A DNA stretch of 64,000 nt from Saprospiraceae bacterium (GCA_020846655.1 JADLDL010000058.1:1-64000), one strand, 5' to 3'; shown: positions 19,001 to 28,027, counted from the stretch's first letter. The notes: generated from the letters alone by a model not told the origin. A program made the numbers and translations.

Positions 19001-19663
19001 ATGCCTCGTTCGCTTGCTTTGTTTTTGTCGATTATCGGCCACCCCATGTTGGTGCCCACCTATGCTTTATTGCTGCTACTCGCCATCAATCCGTATGCGT
19101 TCGGGACCGGTAGCCTCCTGGATACCAAAGCCATTTTGCTGTTGATTTATGTTTTTACCACTTCCGCGCTGATTCCGGGTATCGGTATTGGGGTGATGAA
19201 ACCCCTGGGGTTTGTGCAAAACCTGGAGTCGCCCGAGCAGCAGGAACGCACCGGCCCCTACATCGTGGCCGGTATCTTTTACCTCTGGTTGTATAAAAAT
19301 ATCAGTTCGGGAGGGCAGGTACCCCCTTTGTATGTGGTTTGCTTGTTGGGGGCTACGATCAGTCTTTTTTTGGCCTTTTTTGTCAATATTTTTACCAAAA
19401 TAAGTGCGCACGCCACGGGCATGGGCGGTTTGGTGGCGATGTTGTTGCTGACCAGTTTCGAATGGCCGGGCTCGATGCTGGGTCTGGCGTTGCCGGGTAC
19501 TACCCTGGAACTGAGCCTGCCGGTGGTGGTGGGCGTGGCCGTTGTATTGGCCGGCCTGGTCGGTTCGGCACGACTGGTGCTGAAGGCGCATGTGCCGTCG
19601 GATCTCTGGCAGGGCTATACGGTGGGCTTTGTGTCGGTCTGGCTGGCCAAAGGCATTCTTTGA
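19001..19663 (+). CDS. PAP2-like integral membrane protein
   Basis: Membrane protein of 220 residues with about six hydrophobic helices. Near the C-terminus 'SAHATGMGGLVAML' and 'RLVLKAHVPSDLWQGYTVGF' resemble the SGH and RxxxxxHxxxD motifs of PAP2 phosphatases, as in undecaprenyl-diphosphate or phosphatidate phosphatases. The upstream KX6RP motif is not obvious, so catalytic activity is uncertain. It starts 2 bp after the DUF2851 gene and is translationally coupled or nearly so. It converges on the cyclase gene with a 7-bp gap. Confidence 0.75.
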   Translation: MPRSLALFLSIIGHPMLVPTYALLLLLAINPYAFGTGSLLDTKAILLLIYVFTTSALIPGIGIGVMKPLGFVQNLESPEQQERTGPYIVAGIFYLWLYKNISSGGQVPPLYVVCLLGATISLFLAFFVNIFTKISAHATGMGGLVAMLLLTSFEWPGSMLGLALPGTTLELSLPVVVGVAVVLAGLVGSARLVLKAHVPSDLWQGYTVGFVSVWLAKGIL

Positions 19664-19670
19664 GGCCGGC

Positions 19671-21788
19671 TTAGCAGCTGTATTCTACAAAATACATCTC
19701 GATTTCACCTTTGTTTTTGGCGGCCAGCCGCCCTCTGTAGCTACACGGGAATACCTCTTTGACCTGTTCGTAGGTGGTGCCTGAGATATTGATCTTGTGC
19801 GATTCGCTGCCTTGTTCGAGGCGGGCGGCAGTATTGACGGTGTCGCCCCAGATGTCGTAGGCAAATTTGTGGCTGCCCACTACGCCTGCCACCACCGGGC
19901 CGGTGTGGATGCCGATCCGCATTTCAAACTGGGGTTTGCCTTCGGCGGCTTTTTGCTCCATAAGTGCCCGCAAGCGGCATTGCATTTCAATGGCGGCGCG
20001 TACGGCGTCTACGGCGTGGGTTTGGTTGGGGGTAGGGAGCCCCCCGGCGCACATGTAGGCATCGCCGATGGTTTTTATTTTTTCCAACCCGAATTCCAGG
20101 ACAATTTCATCGAACAGGCGAAAACAGGCGTCCAGTTCGGCAATCAGGGCTTCGGGTGATACTTGTTCGGCGATTTGGGTAAAACTTTTGAAGTCGGTGA
20201 ACATTACGGTGACCGATTCGTAGCGCACGGGCTGTACGGTGGCGTTGCTTTTGAGTTCGGAGGCCGTAGCGGCGGGCAGGATATTGGTCAGCAGTTCGTC
20301 GGCGCGTTGCCGTTCGTGTTCGATAGCGGCGTTTTTATCTGCCAGTTCGCGGTTAGAGCGGGCGCGCAGGCGGTTGAGGTTGTAGAGCAGGGCAATGACC
20401 AGGAGCAGGGCAAAGGCTCCGCCGAGGAGGGCGTACTGGCGGTTTTGGGACTTGGCCAACAGGGCTTCCTGTAGCAGGATGGCTTGTTTTTGTTGTTCGA
20501 TCTGCTGCTGTTTTTTTTCATCGGCAAACAGGACTTCTTTGCTGACAAAAATGGAACTGTTGCGCTCGTTGAGTTTTTGGTAGCGGAGCTCGTCGTATTT
20601 CACCCTGAAATCGTAGGCCTTGGCGTATTCGCCCAGCGCGGCGTATACCTCGGCAAAGTCCTTGTAGGCGCCCTGGATAAACTTGGTGTCCTCTATTTCC
20701 TGGGCCAGTTTGTAGTATTTACGCACCAACTCCAGCGATTTTTGCTGTTCTCCGGCCCGGTAATACACATCCCCCATGGTATTGTAGGTTTCCATGAGGC
20801 TGGGCGTGTCGCCGGTTTCCAGGCAAATTTTTTCGGCTTGCCGGAGGTAATCAAGCGCGATTTTGTAATTGCCCAGGTGTTTGTGGGCGTCGCTGATGTT
20901 GATAAAAACATTGGCCTGGCCGGGCAGGTCGTCGAGGTTTTTCCAGATGTCGAGCGCCCGCATGTAGTAGCCGATGGCTACGTTGGAGGAGTCGAGCTCG
21001 TCGAGGGCGTTGGCGTAGTCGGTGAGGGCTTCGGCCAGGTGGCCGGGGTCCTGGAGGGCTTCGCGGAGTTTTAGTTCCTGTTCATACCAGACCCGGGCTT
21101 TGGCATATTGGTCCAGTTCGAACTGGATATGGCCCAATTGGGCGGCCACCTTGGCCATGCCGTCTTTGTCTTTTTGGGCTTCGAGGATGCTGCGGGCGTC
21201 GTACAGGTGGCTTTGGGCTTCGGTGTACAGGCCCATTTCCTGGTAGGCGCCGGCGATGTTGAACTGGGCCCGGGCGATCCGGATGGTATCGTTGAGTTGT
21301 TGCTGGATGGCCAGGTTTTCTTTGTGAAAAATGAGCGCGGAATCAAAGCGCCCCGACATTTCGTACAGCACGCCGAGGTTGTTCAGGGAGGCGCCTACCT
21401 CGCGGAGGGCGCCCAGTTGGCGGCGCAGGTCGAGGGCTTTCCGGTAGTGGCGTTGTGCAGTGGCATAATTGCCGCGAATTTCTTCCACCACGCCCAGGCC
21501 ATTCCAGGCGGTGGCTTCACCTTTGACAAATTTCAGGCGCCGGGCCAGCTCGATGGCTTCCTGGAGGCGCTGGTCGGCTTCATCGGTGTTCGATTCGTTG
21601 ATTTCCCAGGCGAGGTTGGTGAGCAGGACGACGCGCTGGGTGTCGGCCGGCGCTTTGGCCAGCCGTTGGGCCAGAGAATCGGCGGTTCGGTTGGTTTGGG
21701 CCAGGGCCGCAGTACCGCACAGGAATGAGAGCCCCAATATCCAGAGGGGTAGTTTGTGCTTACAGATTCGGACGGACCAATGTTTCAT
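19671..21788 (-). CDS. TPR-containing adenylate cyclase (class III)
   Basis: Membrane enzyme of 705 residues that would make cyclic AMP in response to an extracytoplasmic signal. A signal peptide (1-30, ending 'GTAALAQ') precedes about eight tetratricopeptide repeats (about 40-410). A short helical linker, one membrane helix ('YALLGGAFALLLVIALLYNL', about 455-475) and a coiled coil lead to the class III cyclase domain (about 525-700). Metal-binding Asp residues lie in 'MFTDFKSFT' and 'IGDAYM'. The Lys in 'EKIKTIGD' and Asp in 'YDIWGDTVNTAAR' fit adenine rather than guanine recognition. No cyclic-nucleotide effector gene is adjacent. The specificity is inferred from these residues. Confidence 0.9.
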   Translation of the reverse strand: MKHWSVRICKHKLPLWILGLSFLCGTAALAQTNRTADSLAQRLAKAPADTQRVVLLTNLAWEINESNTDEADQRLQEAIELARRLKFVKGEATAWNGLGVVEEIRGNYATAQRHYRKALDLRRQLGALREVGASLNNLGVLYEMSGRFDSALIFHKENLAIQQQLNDTIRIARAQFNIAGAYQEMGLYTEAQSHLYDARSILEAQKDKDGMAKVAAQLGHIQFELDQYAKARVWYEQELKLREALQDPGHLAEALTDYANALDELDSSNVAIGYYMRALDIWKNLDDLPGQANVFINISDAHKHLGNYKIALDYLRQAEKICLETGDTPSLMETYNTMGDVYYRAGEQQKSLELVRKYYKLAQEIEDTKFIQGAYKDFAEVYAALGEYAKAYDFRVKYDELRYQKLNERNSSIFVSKEVLFADEKKQQQIEQQKQAILLQEALLAKSQNRQYALLGGAFALLLVIALLYNLNRLRARSNRELADKNAAIEHERQRADELLTNILPAATASELKSNATVQPVRYESVTVMFTDFKSFTQIAEQVSPEALIAELDACFRLFDEIVLEFGLEKIKTIGDAYMCAGGLPTPNQTHAVDAVRAAIEMQCRLRALMEQKAAEGKPQFEMRIGIHTGPVVAGVVGSHKFAYDIWGDTVNTAARLEQGSESHKINISGTTYEQVKEVFPCSYRGRLAAKNKGEIEMYFVEYSC

Positions 21789-22003
21789 TTCGAGGCGGAA
21801 ATTAAGACAATGCCCCCGTTAAAATGGCAGTTGAACTGAATTTTCGGCTAATGTAGGTTTAGCCGAACTTGTTTTGACCCGTTCTTGCCGGGCTTTGCTG
21901 TATTTTTACCTCGAAAAGACAAGGCATTGAAAATCTTTTTCAACACCTGTGCGTTTTGAACGCAGCCTAACCACTTTTAAAAGGTTTATTCCGGTCCTAC
22001 ATT

Positions 22004-23293
22004 ATGTCCATGATTCGTCGTTTTGCATTAACCCTGGCCTTGTTGGCCTGTATCAATAGTCGGATGTATGCTACGTATATCCTCATCCCGATGGATGAAA
22101 CCAGTCAAACCGATCACCTGAAGGCCTATGGCATTACCTATTGGGTCTTGTCGCAAGGCGCGGAAGCCTATTGGTTGCTCAATTACCGGGGCGGAAGTTT
22201 TGTGTTGCCCAGTACGCCTTCAATTATCAATGAATGCGAACTCCGGCATGTCAAATACGAGTCGATTGCCGATGCGCAGTTTGCGCTGATCCAGAACGAG
22301 ATTCTGAACCCGGAAGTGAACATGGACGTGATCAAACTGGAAAAAGCGCCTAAAATCGGGGTGTACACGCCGGTCACCAATGAAAAAGGCGAGGTGCTGC
22401 AACCCTGGGACGATGCGGTGACGATGGTACTGACCTATGCCGAAATTCCGTACGACCGCTTGTACGATACCGAGGTGCTGCAAGGCAAACTGTTGGAATA
22501 CGATTGGCTGCACCTGCACCACGAAGATTTTACGGGCCAATATGGAAAATTTTATGCCAGCCACAGCAACCAGCCCTGGTACCGCGAGCATGTGCGGATG
22601 ATGGAGAACCTGGCCCAGGAGAACGGTTTTAGCAAGGTGAGTGCCCTGAAACTGGCGGTAGCAAAAAAAATTGCCGAGTACGTGTCCGGCGGCGGGTTCA
22701 TGTTTGCCATGTGTTCGGCCACAGATACCTACGATATTGCCCTGGCGGCCGACGGCGTGGATATTTGCGCGGAAATTTATGACGGCGATCCGGCCGACCC
22801 GAATGCACAAAGCAAACTGGATTTCTCCAAAACGCTTGCGTTTGAAAACTTCCAACTCATTCGCGACCCACTCACCTACGAGCACTCTACAGTCGACCAC
22901 AACCTCGGCCGCAATGTAAATCCCGAACAAGACTATTTCACCTTGTTTGATTTTTCAGCCAAATGGGATCCCGTGCCGACCATGCTGACGCAATGCCATA
23001 CCCGCACGGTCAAAGGGTTTATGGGGCAAAGCACGGCCTTTTTGAAACCCTACATCAAATCCAATGTACTCATTATGGGTGAAAACAAGCCTGCTAACGA
23101 AGCCCGGTATATCCACGGCACCTACGGATTCGGGTTCTGGACCTTTTACGGCGGGCACGACCCCGAAGACTACCGGCACTATGTGGGCGACCCCCCGACC
23201 GATCTTTCGCTGCACCCCAGTTCACCGGGTTTCCGCCTGATCCTCAACAATATTCTTTTTCCGGCGGCCAAGAAAAAACACCAGAAAACGTAG
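22004..23293 (+). CDS. Exported conserved protein of the group often labelled asparagine synthetase B
   Basis: Exported protein of 429 residues, typical of Bacteroidota. A signal peptide is visible ('RRFALTLALLACINSRMYA'). The mature N-terminus 'TYILIPMDETSQTDHLKAYG' with 'YWLLNYRGGSF' is shared by proteins databases often call asparagine synthetase B. I see no asparagine synthetase ATP-binding or N-terminal glutaminase motifs, so that name is doubtful. The C-terminal half ('HGTYGFGFWTFYGGHDPEDY') resembles a glutamine-amidotransferase-like Rossmann fold such as in DUF4159 proteins. It is a single gene ended by a strong terminator. The function is unknown. Confidence 0.7.
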   Translation: MSMIRRFALTLALLACINSRMYATYILIPMDETSQTDHLKAYGITYWVLSQGAEAYWLLNYRGGSFVLPSTPSIINECELRHVKYESIADAQFALIQNEILNPEVNMDVIKLEKAPKIGVYTPVTNEKGEVLQPWDDAVTMVLTYAEIPYDRLYDTEVLQGKLLEYDWLHLHHEDFTGQYGKFYASHSNQPWYREHVRMMENLAQENGFSKVSALKLAVAKKIAEYVSGGGFMFAMCSATDTYDIALAADGVDICAEIYDGDPADPNAQSKLDFSKTLAFENFQLIRDPLTYEHSTVDHNLGRNVNPEQDYFTLFDFSAKWDPVPTMLTQCHTRTVKGFMGQSTAFLKPYIKSNVLIMGENKPANEARYIHGTYGFGFWTFYGGHDPEDYRHYVGDPPTDLSLHPSSPGFRLILNNILFPAAKKKHQKT

Positions 23294-23317
23294 GCCCGCG
23301 GCCCGCTACCGGCCGAC

Positions 23318-23358
23318 ATCCCGGCTTTTTCCCCTGCGGAAGAAGCCGGGATTTTTTT
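23318..23358 (+). terminator. Intrinsic terminator
   Basis: ATCCCGGCTT (23318-23327) pairs with AAGCCGGGAT (23343-23352), followed by a run of T. It ends the transcript of the exported protein gene. Confidence 0.85.
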
Positions 23359-23444
23359 ATTGGGCGGGGCCAAAGAAGCCGCTTGTTTGCTGTTTGTTCA
23401 TACTAACTTCATATTGGCTTAACACCCCGGAAGCGCTGGGCGGG

Positions 23445-23452
23445 TACCTTTG
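23445..23452 (+). promoter_or_regulatory. -7 promoter box TACCTTTG
   Basis: Exact TAnnTTTG match. It would give a leader of about 185 nt before the LpxH-like gene at 23643. No well-spaced -33 TTTG was found. Confidence 0.5.
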
Positions 23453-23642
23453 TGCCACTATACAGCAGTAGAACTATGTTACAATACCCGCGCCTATTTC
23501 ACCACACCCGCTTCACATTCGGTCGCTCTATTATGTCTCCCCGGCATACACTCCCAGTTTATTCAGGTTTTATACAGGGGCGGGTGTCACACAAGGCGCG
23601 GGCCTTTGATCTTACTATACCTTCAAATACCATCGGGTCAGT

Positions 23643-24503
23643 ATGAAACGCGCACTCGATATTGTAATCTTATCCGACATTCACCTGGGCACCTACGGTT
23701 GTCATGCCCGGGAACTGCACCATTATCTGAAAAGTATCGAACCCAAGACCCTGGTGTTGAACGGCGATATTTTTGACATCTGGAATTTCAAAAAGAGTTA
23801 TTTCCCCAAAGAACACCTCGAAGTGGTGCGGCGGATCATGAAAATGGCGGTGAATGGTACTAAAGTGTATTACCTGACCGGCAACCACGATGATTTGCTG
23901 CGCAAATTCGGCGAGATGTCGCTCGGTTTTGTTCACCTGCGCAACAAACTGGTTTTTCAGGTGGATGGTAAAACCCACTGGGTGTTTCACGGCGACGTGT
24001 TCGACGCCAGCATTCAACGCGCACGCTGGCTGGCCCGGCTGGGTGGCGAAGGCTACGACATGTTGATTCGGATCAACCGCCTCATCAATGGCTGCCGGCG
24101 TTTGCTGGGTTGGCCGCCCGTATCGTTTGCTGCCCGGGTGAAAAAGAGCGTGAAAGGGGCTGTAAAATATATCAGTGATTTTGAAGAAACTGCCATTCAA
24201 CTGGCTGCCGAGAAAGGATACGATTATGTGGTATGCGGCCATATTCACCGGCCACAAATCCGCCAGATTGAAGCCGCCAATGGCCGGCAAGTGACCTACA
24301 TGAACAGCGGCGACTGGGTGGAACACCTCACCGCGCTGGAATTTGCGCAGGGAAAATGGCAGATTTATACCTACGACGAAACAGACTTCGAGGTGCTGAG
24401 CCCCATGTTGCAGGTGCCCGAGCGGGAATCCAAAGCCGCCCGGATTAAACAGGAGGAAATGACGCCTGATATGGCCGGATTGGCCGCCTTCGATGCCGTG
24501 TAA
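23643..24503 (+). CDS. LpxH-like UDP-2,3-diacylglucosamine diphosphatase family phosphoesterase
   Basis: Calcineurin-like metallophosphoesterase of 286 residues. The metal-binding motifs are all present: D12-x-H14 ('LSDIHLG'), GD in 'VLNGDIFDIWNF', 'TGNHDD', 'FHGDVFD' and 'CGHIHRPQI'. The arrangement fits the LpxH branch, which hydrolyses UDP-2,3-diacylglucosamine to lipid X in lipid A synthesis at the inner face of the membrane. The protein is longer than classic LpxH (about 240) and has a divergent C-terminal tail of about 50 residues. Several paralogues occur in Bacteroidota, so this may not be the lipid A enzyme itself. A terminator follows. Confidence 0.85.
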   Translation: MKRALDIVILSDIHLGTYGCHARELHHYLKSIEPKTLVLNGDIFDIWNFKKSYFPKEHLEVVRRIMKMAVNGTKVYYLTGNHDDLLRKFGEMSLGFVHLRNKLVFQVDGKTHWVFHGDVFDASIQRARWLARLGGEGYDMLIRINRLINGCRRLLGWPPVSFAARVKKSVKGAVKYISDFEETAIQLAAEKGYDYVVCGHIHRPQIRQIEAANGRQVTYMNSGDWVEHLTALEFAQGKWQIYTYDETDFEVLSPMLQVPERESKAARIKQEEMTPDMAGLAAFDAV

Positions 24504-24650
24504 CCCAATTTTATTGAATACCAGTTGACGCCAAAAAACAAACAAATAACCACTTGTGGGTGGTTAGCCGGGGTGGACAGGCTTAAGAAATTGCGCTCCG
24601 GTTCATTTGCCAAGATGCTTTTGCTTCATACATTTGATTGATTTGCAATT

Positions 24651-24690
24651 AAAAAAGAACCGGGCACAACAGCGTTGTCCGGTTTTTTGT
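24651..24690 (+). terminator. Intrinsic terminator whose T-tract overlaps a promoter
   Basis: ACCGG-gc-ACAAC pairs with GTTGTCCGGT across an AGC loop, flanked by an A-run and a TTTTTT-run. The T-run provides TTTG, the likely -33 box of the next gene. Confidence 0.8.
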
Positions 24691-24714
24691 TTTGTGGTCG
24701 GTGTGCTACATTTG
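24686..24714 (+). promoter_or_regulatory. Promoter TTTG-N17-TACATTTG for the flippase-like gene
   Basis: TTTG at 24686-24689 and TACATTTG at 24707-24714 match the Bacteroidota -33/-7 consensus. The predicted start site gives a short leader before the GTG at 24737. Confidence 0.6.
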
Positions 24715-24736
24715 CCCACCCTAATCATTACTGATC

Positions 24737-25855
24737 GTGAGCGAGTTATTGAATCCCCAATCGGTCGATACCGACGGCCATCGCATCCTGCATTCCCTGC
24801 GAATTTCCCGAATACTGTTACCAATTGCCCTGGGCGTGGCGGCGGTTGCCTATTTGTTTTACCGGCAGTTTGACCCCGCGCAGTTTCGCACCATCCACTG
24901 GTCTGCGCAGGCTTTTGCCTGGATTGCCCTGGCCCTCGGGCTGCTGGTAGTTCGGCATCTACTGGCCTCGTACCGCATGTACACCATCACACGGGGGTAT
25001 TTTTCTTTTCGAAAATGTATCCAGCTGCTGGTGTTGTGGGAATTTAGCGGGGCGCTCACGCCTACGAGCAAGGGTGGCCCTTTTGTGATGTTGTTTGTGC
25101 TGACGCGCGAACATTTGCCGGCGGGCCGTACGGCAGCGGCCGTTTTTTACACCATGATCTGCGATTCGGGGTTTTTCGTGCTCAGTTTGCCCATTTTGCT
25201 GGCCGTGTATGGCCCGCCAATGTTGTACCCGGGTATGCAATCGTATCAGGATGTTGGCCTGGCAAGTGGGGCGTTTTTTGTCACCTACGGCCTGATGGTT
25301 CTGTATTGGCTGCTTTTGGTCACTTTGCTGATGCTGCGGCCGGTGTATGCCCAACGGGCTTTGCATTGGATGGCCCGGCACCGCTGGTTGAGCCGGTGGG
25401 CCGTTCAATTGAACCGCCTCGGCGATGAGTTTGCCCTTGCCGCCGGCGAAATTCGCCAGCAAAACTGGCGCTACCACCTGCGCATTGTGCTGAGCACAGT
25501 GGGCGCCTGGACGAGCAAATTCCTGTTGATCAATGCCCTGATCATCGCTATTGTGCCCAGCACGCCGCTGGACGGCGCCACCCAGGCCTTTTTGTATGCC
25601 CGCCTGGTGGCGATGTTCACCATTATGTCCTTTAGCCCCACCCCCGGCGGAGCCGGCCTGGCGGAAGTGGCCCTCTCCGGCTTTATCTCGGATTTTGTAC
25701 CCACGGGTATTGGGTTGGTCGTGGCTTTGCTTTGGCGGGGTATGGCTTTTTATGGCTACCTGCTGCTGGGCGCCCTGATCGTGCCGGGTTGGGTGAGCCG
25801 CCAATTGGCATCCCGCAAAGTACAGAAGCAAACGCCCGGGATCGAAACACCGTAA
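24737..25855 (+). CDS. Lysylphosphatidylglycerol synthase TM region/UPF0104-like membrane protein
   Basis: Integral membrane protein of 372 residues with about eight hydrophobic helices. The family motif 'WEFSGALTPTSKGGP' (about 97-111) and 'FSPTPGGAGLAEVALSGF' (about 300-317) place it in the LPG synthase transmembrane/YbhN (UPF0104) superfamily. Members act in lipid modification or translocation; this one lacks the C-terminal lysyl-transfer domain, so a flippase-like role is more likely than lysylation. The start is GTG at 24737, supported by the promoter spacing. It ends 17 bp before the convergent bcp gene. Confidence 0.85.
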   Translation: MSELLNPQSVDTDGHRILHSLRISRILLPIALGVAAVAYLFYRQFDPAQFRTIHWSAQAFAWIALALGLLVVRHLLASYRMYTITRGYFSFRKCIQLLVLWEFSGALTPTSKGGPFVMLFVLTREHLPAGRTAAAVFYTMICDSGFFVLSLPILLAVYGPPMLYPGMQSYQDVGLASGAFFVTYGLMVLYWLLLVTLLMLRPVYAQRALHWMARHRWLSRWAVQLNRLGDEFALAAGEIRQQNWRYHLRIVLSTVGAWTSKFLLINALIIAIVPSTPLDGATQAFLYARLVAMFTIMSFSPTPGGAGLAEVALSGFISDFVPTGIGLVVALLWRGMAFYGYLLLGALIVPGWVSRQLASRKVQKQTPGIETP

Positions 25856-25872
25856 AGGCCCCGGGCGCGGGC

Positions 25873-26325
25873 TTAGCCCAGCAATTGCTCGGCGTGCTTG
25901 GCCGTATCCACTTGGGCAATAATGCTTTCGATCTTGCCGGTCTCGTCGATGACGAAGGTGGTGCGGTGGATACCGTCGTAGGTACGGCCCATAAATTTCT
26001 TTTGCCCCCATACGCCATACGCCAGCGCCACAGCATGGTCTTCATCGGCCAACAAACTGAACGGTAGTTGGTATTTTTCCTGGAATTTGACGTGTTTTTT
26101 GACAGAATCCGGGCTCACGCCCAAAATTTCATAGCCTTTGGCTAAAAAACGGGGGTACCCGTCGCGCAGGCTGCAAGCCTCCGCCGTACAGCCGGGGGTA
26201 TCGTCTTTCGGATAAAAATACAAAACCAGTTTTTTGCCCCGAAAGTCGGTCAATTGCACCAGTTGGCCTTTTTCGTTGGGGACTGAAAAATCGGGGGCGG
26301 CATCGCCTTCTTTCAAATGAAACAT
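25873..26325 (-). CDS. bcp: Thiol peroxidase of the Bcp/PrxQ family
   Basis: Peroxiredoxin of 150 residues that reduces hydrogen and organic peroxides with electrons from thioredoxin. The active-site region 'DDTPGCTAEACSLRDGY' holds the peroxidatic Cys in PGCT and a second Cys five residues later in EAC, the atypical 2-Cys arrangement of many Bcp proteins. 'FYPKD' upstream and 'RTTFVIDETGKI' downstream are conserved. It is full length and its ATG fits. It reads towards the flippase-like gene. The SDR gene lies 75 bp upstream on the same strand. Confidence 0.95.
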   Translation of the reverse strand: MFHLKEGDAAPDFSVPNEKGQLVQLTDFRGKKLVLYFYPKDDTPGCTAEACSLRDGYPRFLAKGYEILGVSPDSVKKHVKFQEKYQLPFSLLADEDHAVALAYGVWGQKKFMGRTYDGIHRTTFVIDETGKIESIIAQVDTAKHAEQLLG

Positions 26326-26400
26326 CTGTATTGCGTTTGGTGTGTGGAATGGGAAAACGGAAAACCCCGTTGATTGTTCAGCAGGGTGGCTGGCGGCAGA

Positions 26401-27126
26401 CTACAAATCGCCCAATTGCGGCCGGATGAGCAATTCTTCCACAACGGCTGAATCGGACAGGGAATAAGCCGCCCATACCATGCGGGCCACATCGTCGGCT
26501 TGCATCAGCCGTTCGGTAGGGAAATCGGCGCCCAGCCAGGAATCTGACCAGGTGGCGCCGGGCAACAGGGCGGTTACTTTCAAGCCAAAAGGCTTCATTT
26601 CTTCGCGGAGCACCTTTGAAAAGCCCAGCATGGCGAATTTGGTGATGGTGTAAGAGCCGCCGTTGGGGTAGGCCATGATACTGGCGATGCTGCACAGGTT
26701 GAAAATGTGGCCCCGGCGGTGGGGTTGCATCAATGGCAGTAAGGCCCGGGTGAGGTGGTAGGCGCTGTAGAGGTTGACTTCCATGAGCGTTTCCAGGGTG
26801 CCTTCGCGTTCTTCAGAAATGGCTCCCGGCATAAATAAGCCGGCATTGTTGATCAGCACGTCCACTTGTGTCCATAGCCCGCTAACAAAGGCGGCAAAGT
26901 GCAGCACATCGGATTTTTTGCTCAGGTCAGCGGCAAAAATATACAGGCGCCGGCCCGGGAAACGGGTTGCCCAATCGGCCTCCATGGCGTCCAGATCGGC
27001 TTGTGTGCGGGCACACACACAGATATCAAAGCCCTGGGCGGCAAATACTTCGGCAAAAGCGCGGCCCAGGCCTTTGGTGCCGCCGGTAATCACGGCTGCC
27101 GGAGTGCACTCAGCAAGTGAATTCAT
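26401..27126 (-). CDS. Short-chain dehydrogenase/reductase
   Basis: NAD(P)-dependent oxidoreductase of 241 residues. The Rossmann glycine motif 'TGGTKGLG' is at the N-terminus, 'INNAG' is in the middle, and the catalytic pair is in 'YTITK' with the Ser upstream in 'NLCSIAS'. The 'CARTQADL' segment after the second strand, with Arg, suggests NADPH preference. The substrate cannot be inferred. The gene is divergent from the MlaE permease gene. Confidence 0.9.
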   Translation of the reverse strand: MNSLAECTPAAVITGGTKGLGRAFAEVFAAQGFDICVCARTQADLDAMEADWATRFPGRRLYIFAADLSKKSDVLHFAAFVSGLWTQVDVLINNAGLFMPGAISEEREGTLETLMEVNLYSAYHLTRALLPLMQPHRRGHIFNLCSIASIMAYPNGGSYTITKFAMLGFSKVLREEMKPFGLKVTALLPGATWSDSWLGADFPTERLMQADDVARMVWAAYSLSDSAVVEELLIRPQLGDL

Positions 27127-27265
27127 AGGTGCTTGTTTTTATATTGTATTGAAAATCAATAAGGAGGAAAAAAATAAAAAGAAGTAGGCGCCCGGAACCG
27201 GGGATTGAATGCCCAAAGTTTGGAAAAAAACGGCACCTTTGGTCCCTGAAAATTCGGGAGTACCT

Positions 27266-28027
27266 ATGATCGCACTCGATAAAAAATACAATTACCTCTA
27301 CCACTTCGGCCGATACCTATCGATGATGCGGCAGGCCTTTGGCCGGCCGGAGAAACTCGCCATGTATTGGAAAGAGACCATGCGCCAAACCAACGATATC
27401 GGCGTAGGGTCTCTCATCATTGTCTGCCTGATTTCGATCTTTATCGGGGCAGTGGCGGCTGTTCAATTTGCGTATCAGTTAGATGGGCAGCTCATCCCCC
27501 GGTACTATATCGGGTACATTGTACGGGATTTGGCCATCATCGAGTTGTCGCCCACCATTACCTGCCTGGTATTAGCGGGCAAAGTGGGTTCCAACATGAC
27601 GGCCGAGATCGGCGGGATGCGGCAAAAAGAACATATCGATGCCATGGAGGTCATGGGCGTCAATACGGCCGCCTACCTGGTTCGGCCGAAGATGATCGGC
27701 GCCCTCATTGCCATTCCGTTGCTGGTTACGTTTTCAGCATTTGTGGCAATCATCGGCGGGTATATCGCCAGCGTGCCCACGGGCCTGATCACCGACGATG
27801 AATATATCCAGGGCCTTCGTTCTTTTTTTGCCCCCTACAACGTGTTTATGATGTACGTGAAAGCCTTTGTTTTCGCCTACATCCTCACGACGGTGTCCTG
27901 CTACCAGGGGTATTTCGTGGAAGGTGGCAGCATCGAACTGGGCCAGGCCAGCACCCGCGCCGTGGTGTTCAGCGACATCCTGATTCTGCTGGCCGATTAC
28001 CTGATTGCTGTGTTGTTGACCGGCTAG
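27266..28027 (+). CDS. MlaE-family ABC transporter permease
   Basis: Inner-membrane permease of 253 residues from the Mla lipid-transport family, which moves phospholipids between the membranes. The hallmark 'ELSPTITCLVLAGKVGSNM' followed by 'AEIGGMRQKEHIDAMEVMGV' is clear, and about five membrane helices are visible. ATG 27266 ('MIALDKKYNYLYHFG') is chosen over the frame-open ATG at 27209, which lies in the promoter-like region. The ATPase (MlaF) and the MCE substrate-binding protein (MlaD), usually next to this gene, are absent; the next gene is dapD. Confidence 0.92.
   Translation: MIALDKKYNYLYHFGRYLSMMRQAFGRPEKLAMYWKETMRQTNDIGVGSLIIVCLISIFIGAVAAVQFAYQLDGQLIPRYYIGYIVRDLAIIELSPTITCLVLAGKVGSNMTAEIGGMRQKEHIDAMEVMGVNTAAYLVRPKMIGALIAIPLLVTFSAFVAIIGGYIASVPTGLITDDEYIQGLRSFFAPYNVFMMYVKAFVFAYILTTVSCYQGYFVEGGSIELGQASTRAVVFSDILILLADYLIAVLLTG

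Larger units (their letters stand above)
23294..23642. other. 349-bp intergenic region: terminator, promoter and long leader
   Basis: After the terminator (23318-23358) there is a -7 box at 23445. About 185 bases of transcribed leader then precede the phosphoesterase ATG at 23643. A 57-codon frame from ATG 23476 overlaps that start as ATGA, but it has no recognisable protein features and is not called as a gene. Confidence 0.5.

Noticed and set aside
23476..23646. 57-codon frame overlapping the phosphoesterase start as ATGA
   Set aside because: The overlap looks like translational coupling, but the peptide has no features and lies in a leader region; kept only as a possibility.
24959..26011. 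350-codon antisense frame over the flippase-like gene and bcp
   Set aside because: It covers parts of two well-supported genes and encodes a His/Gln-rich sequence without features.
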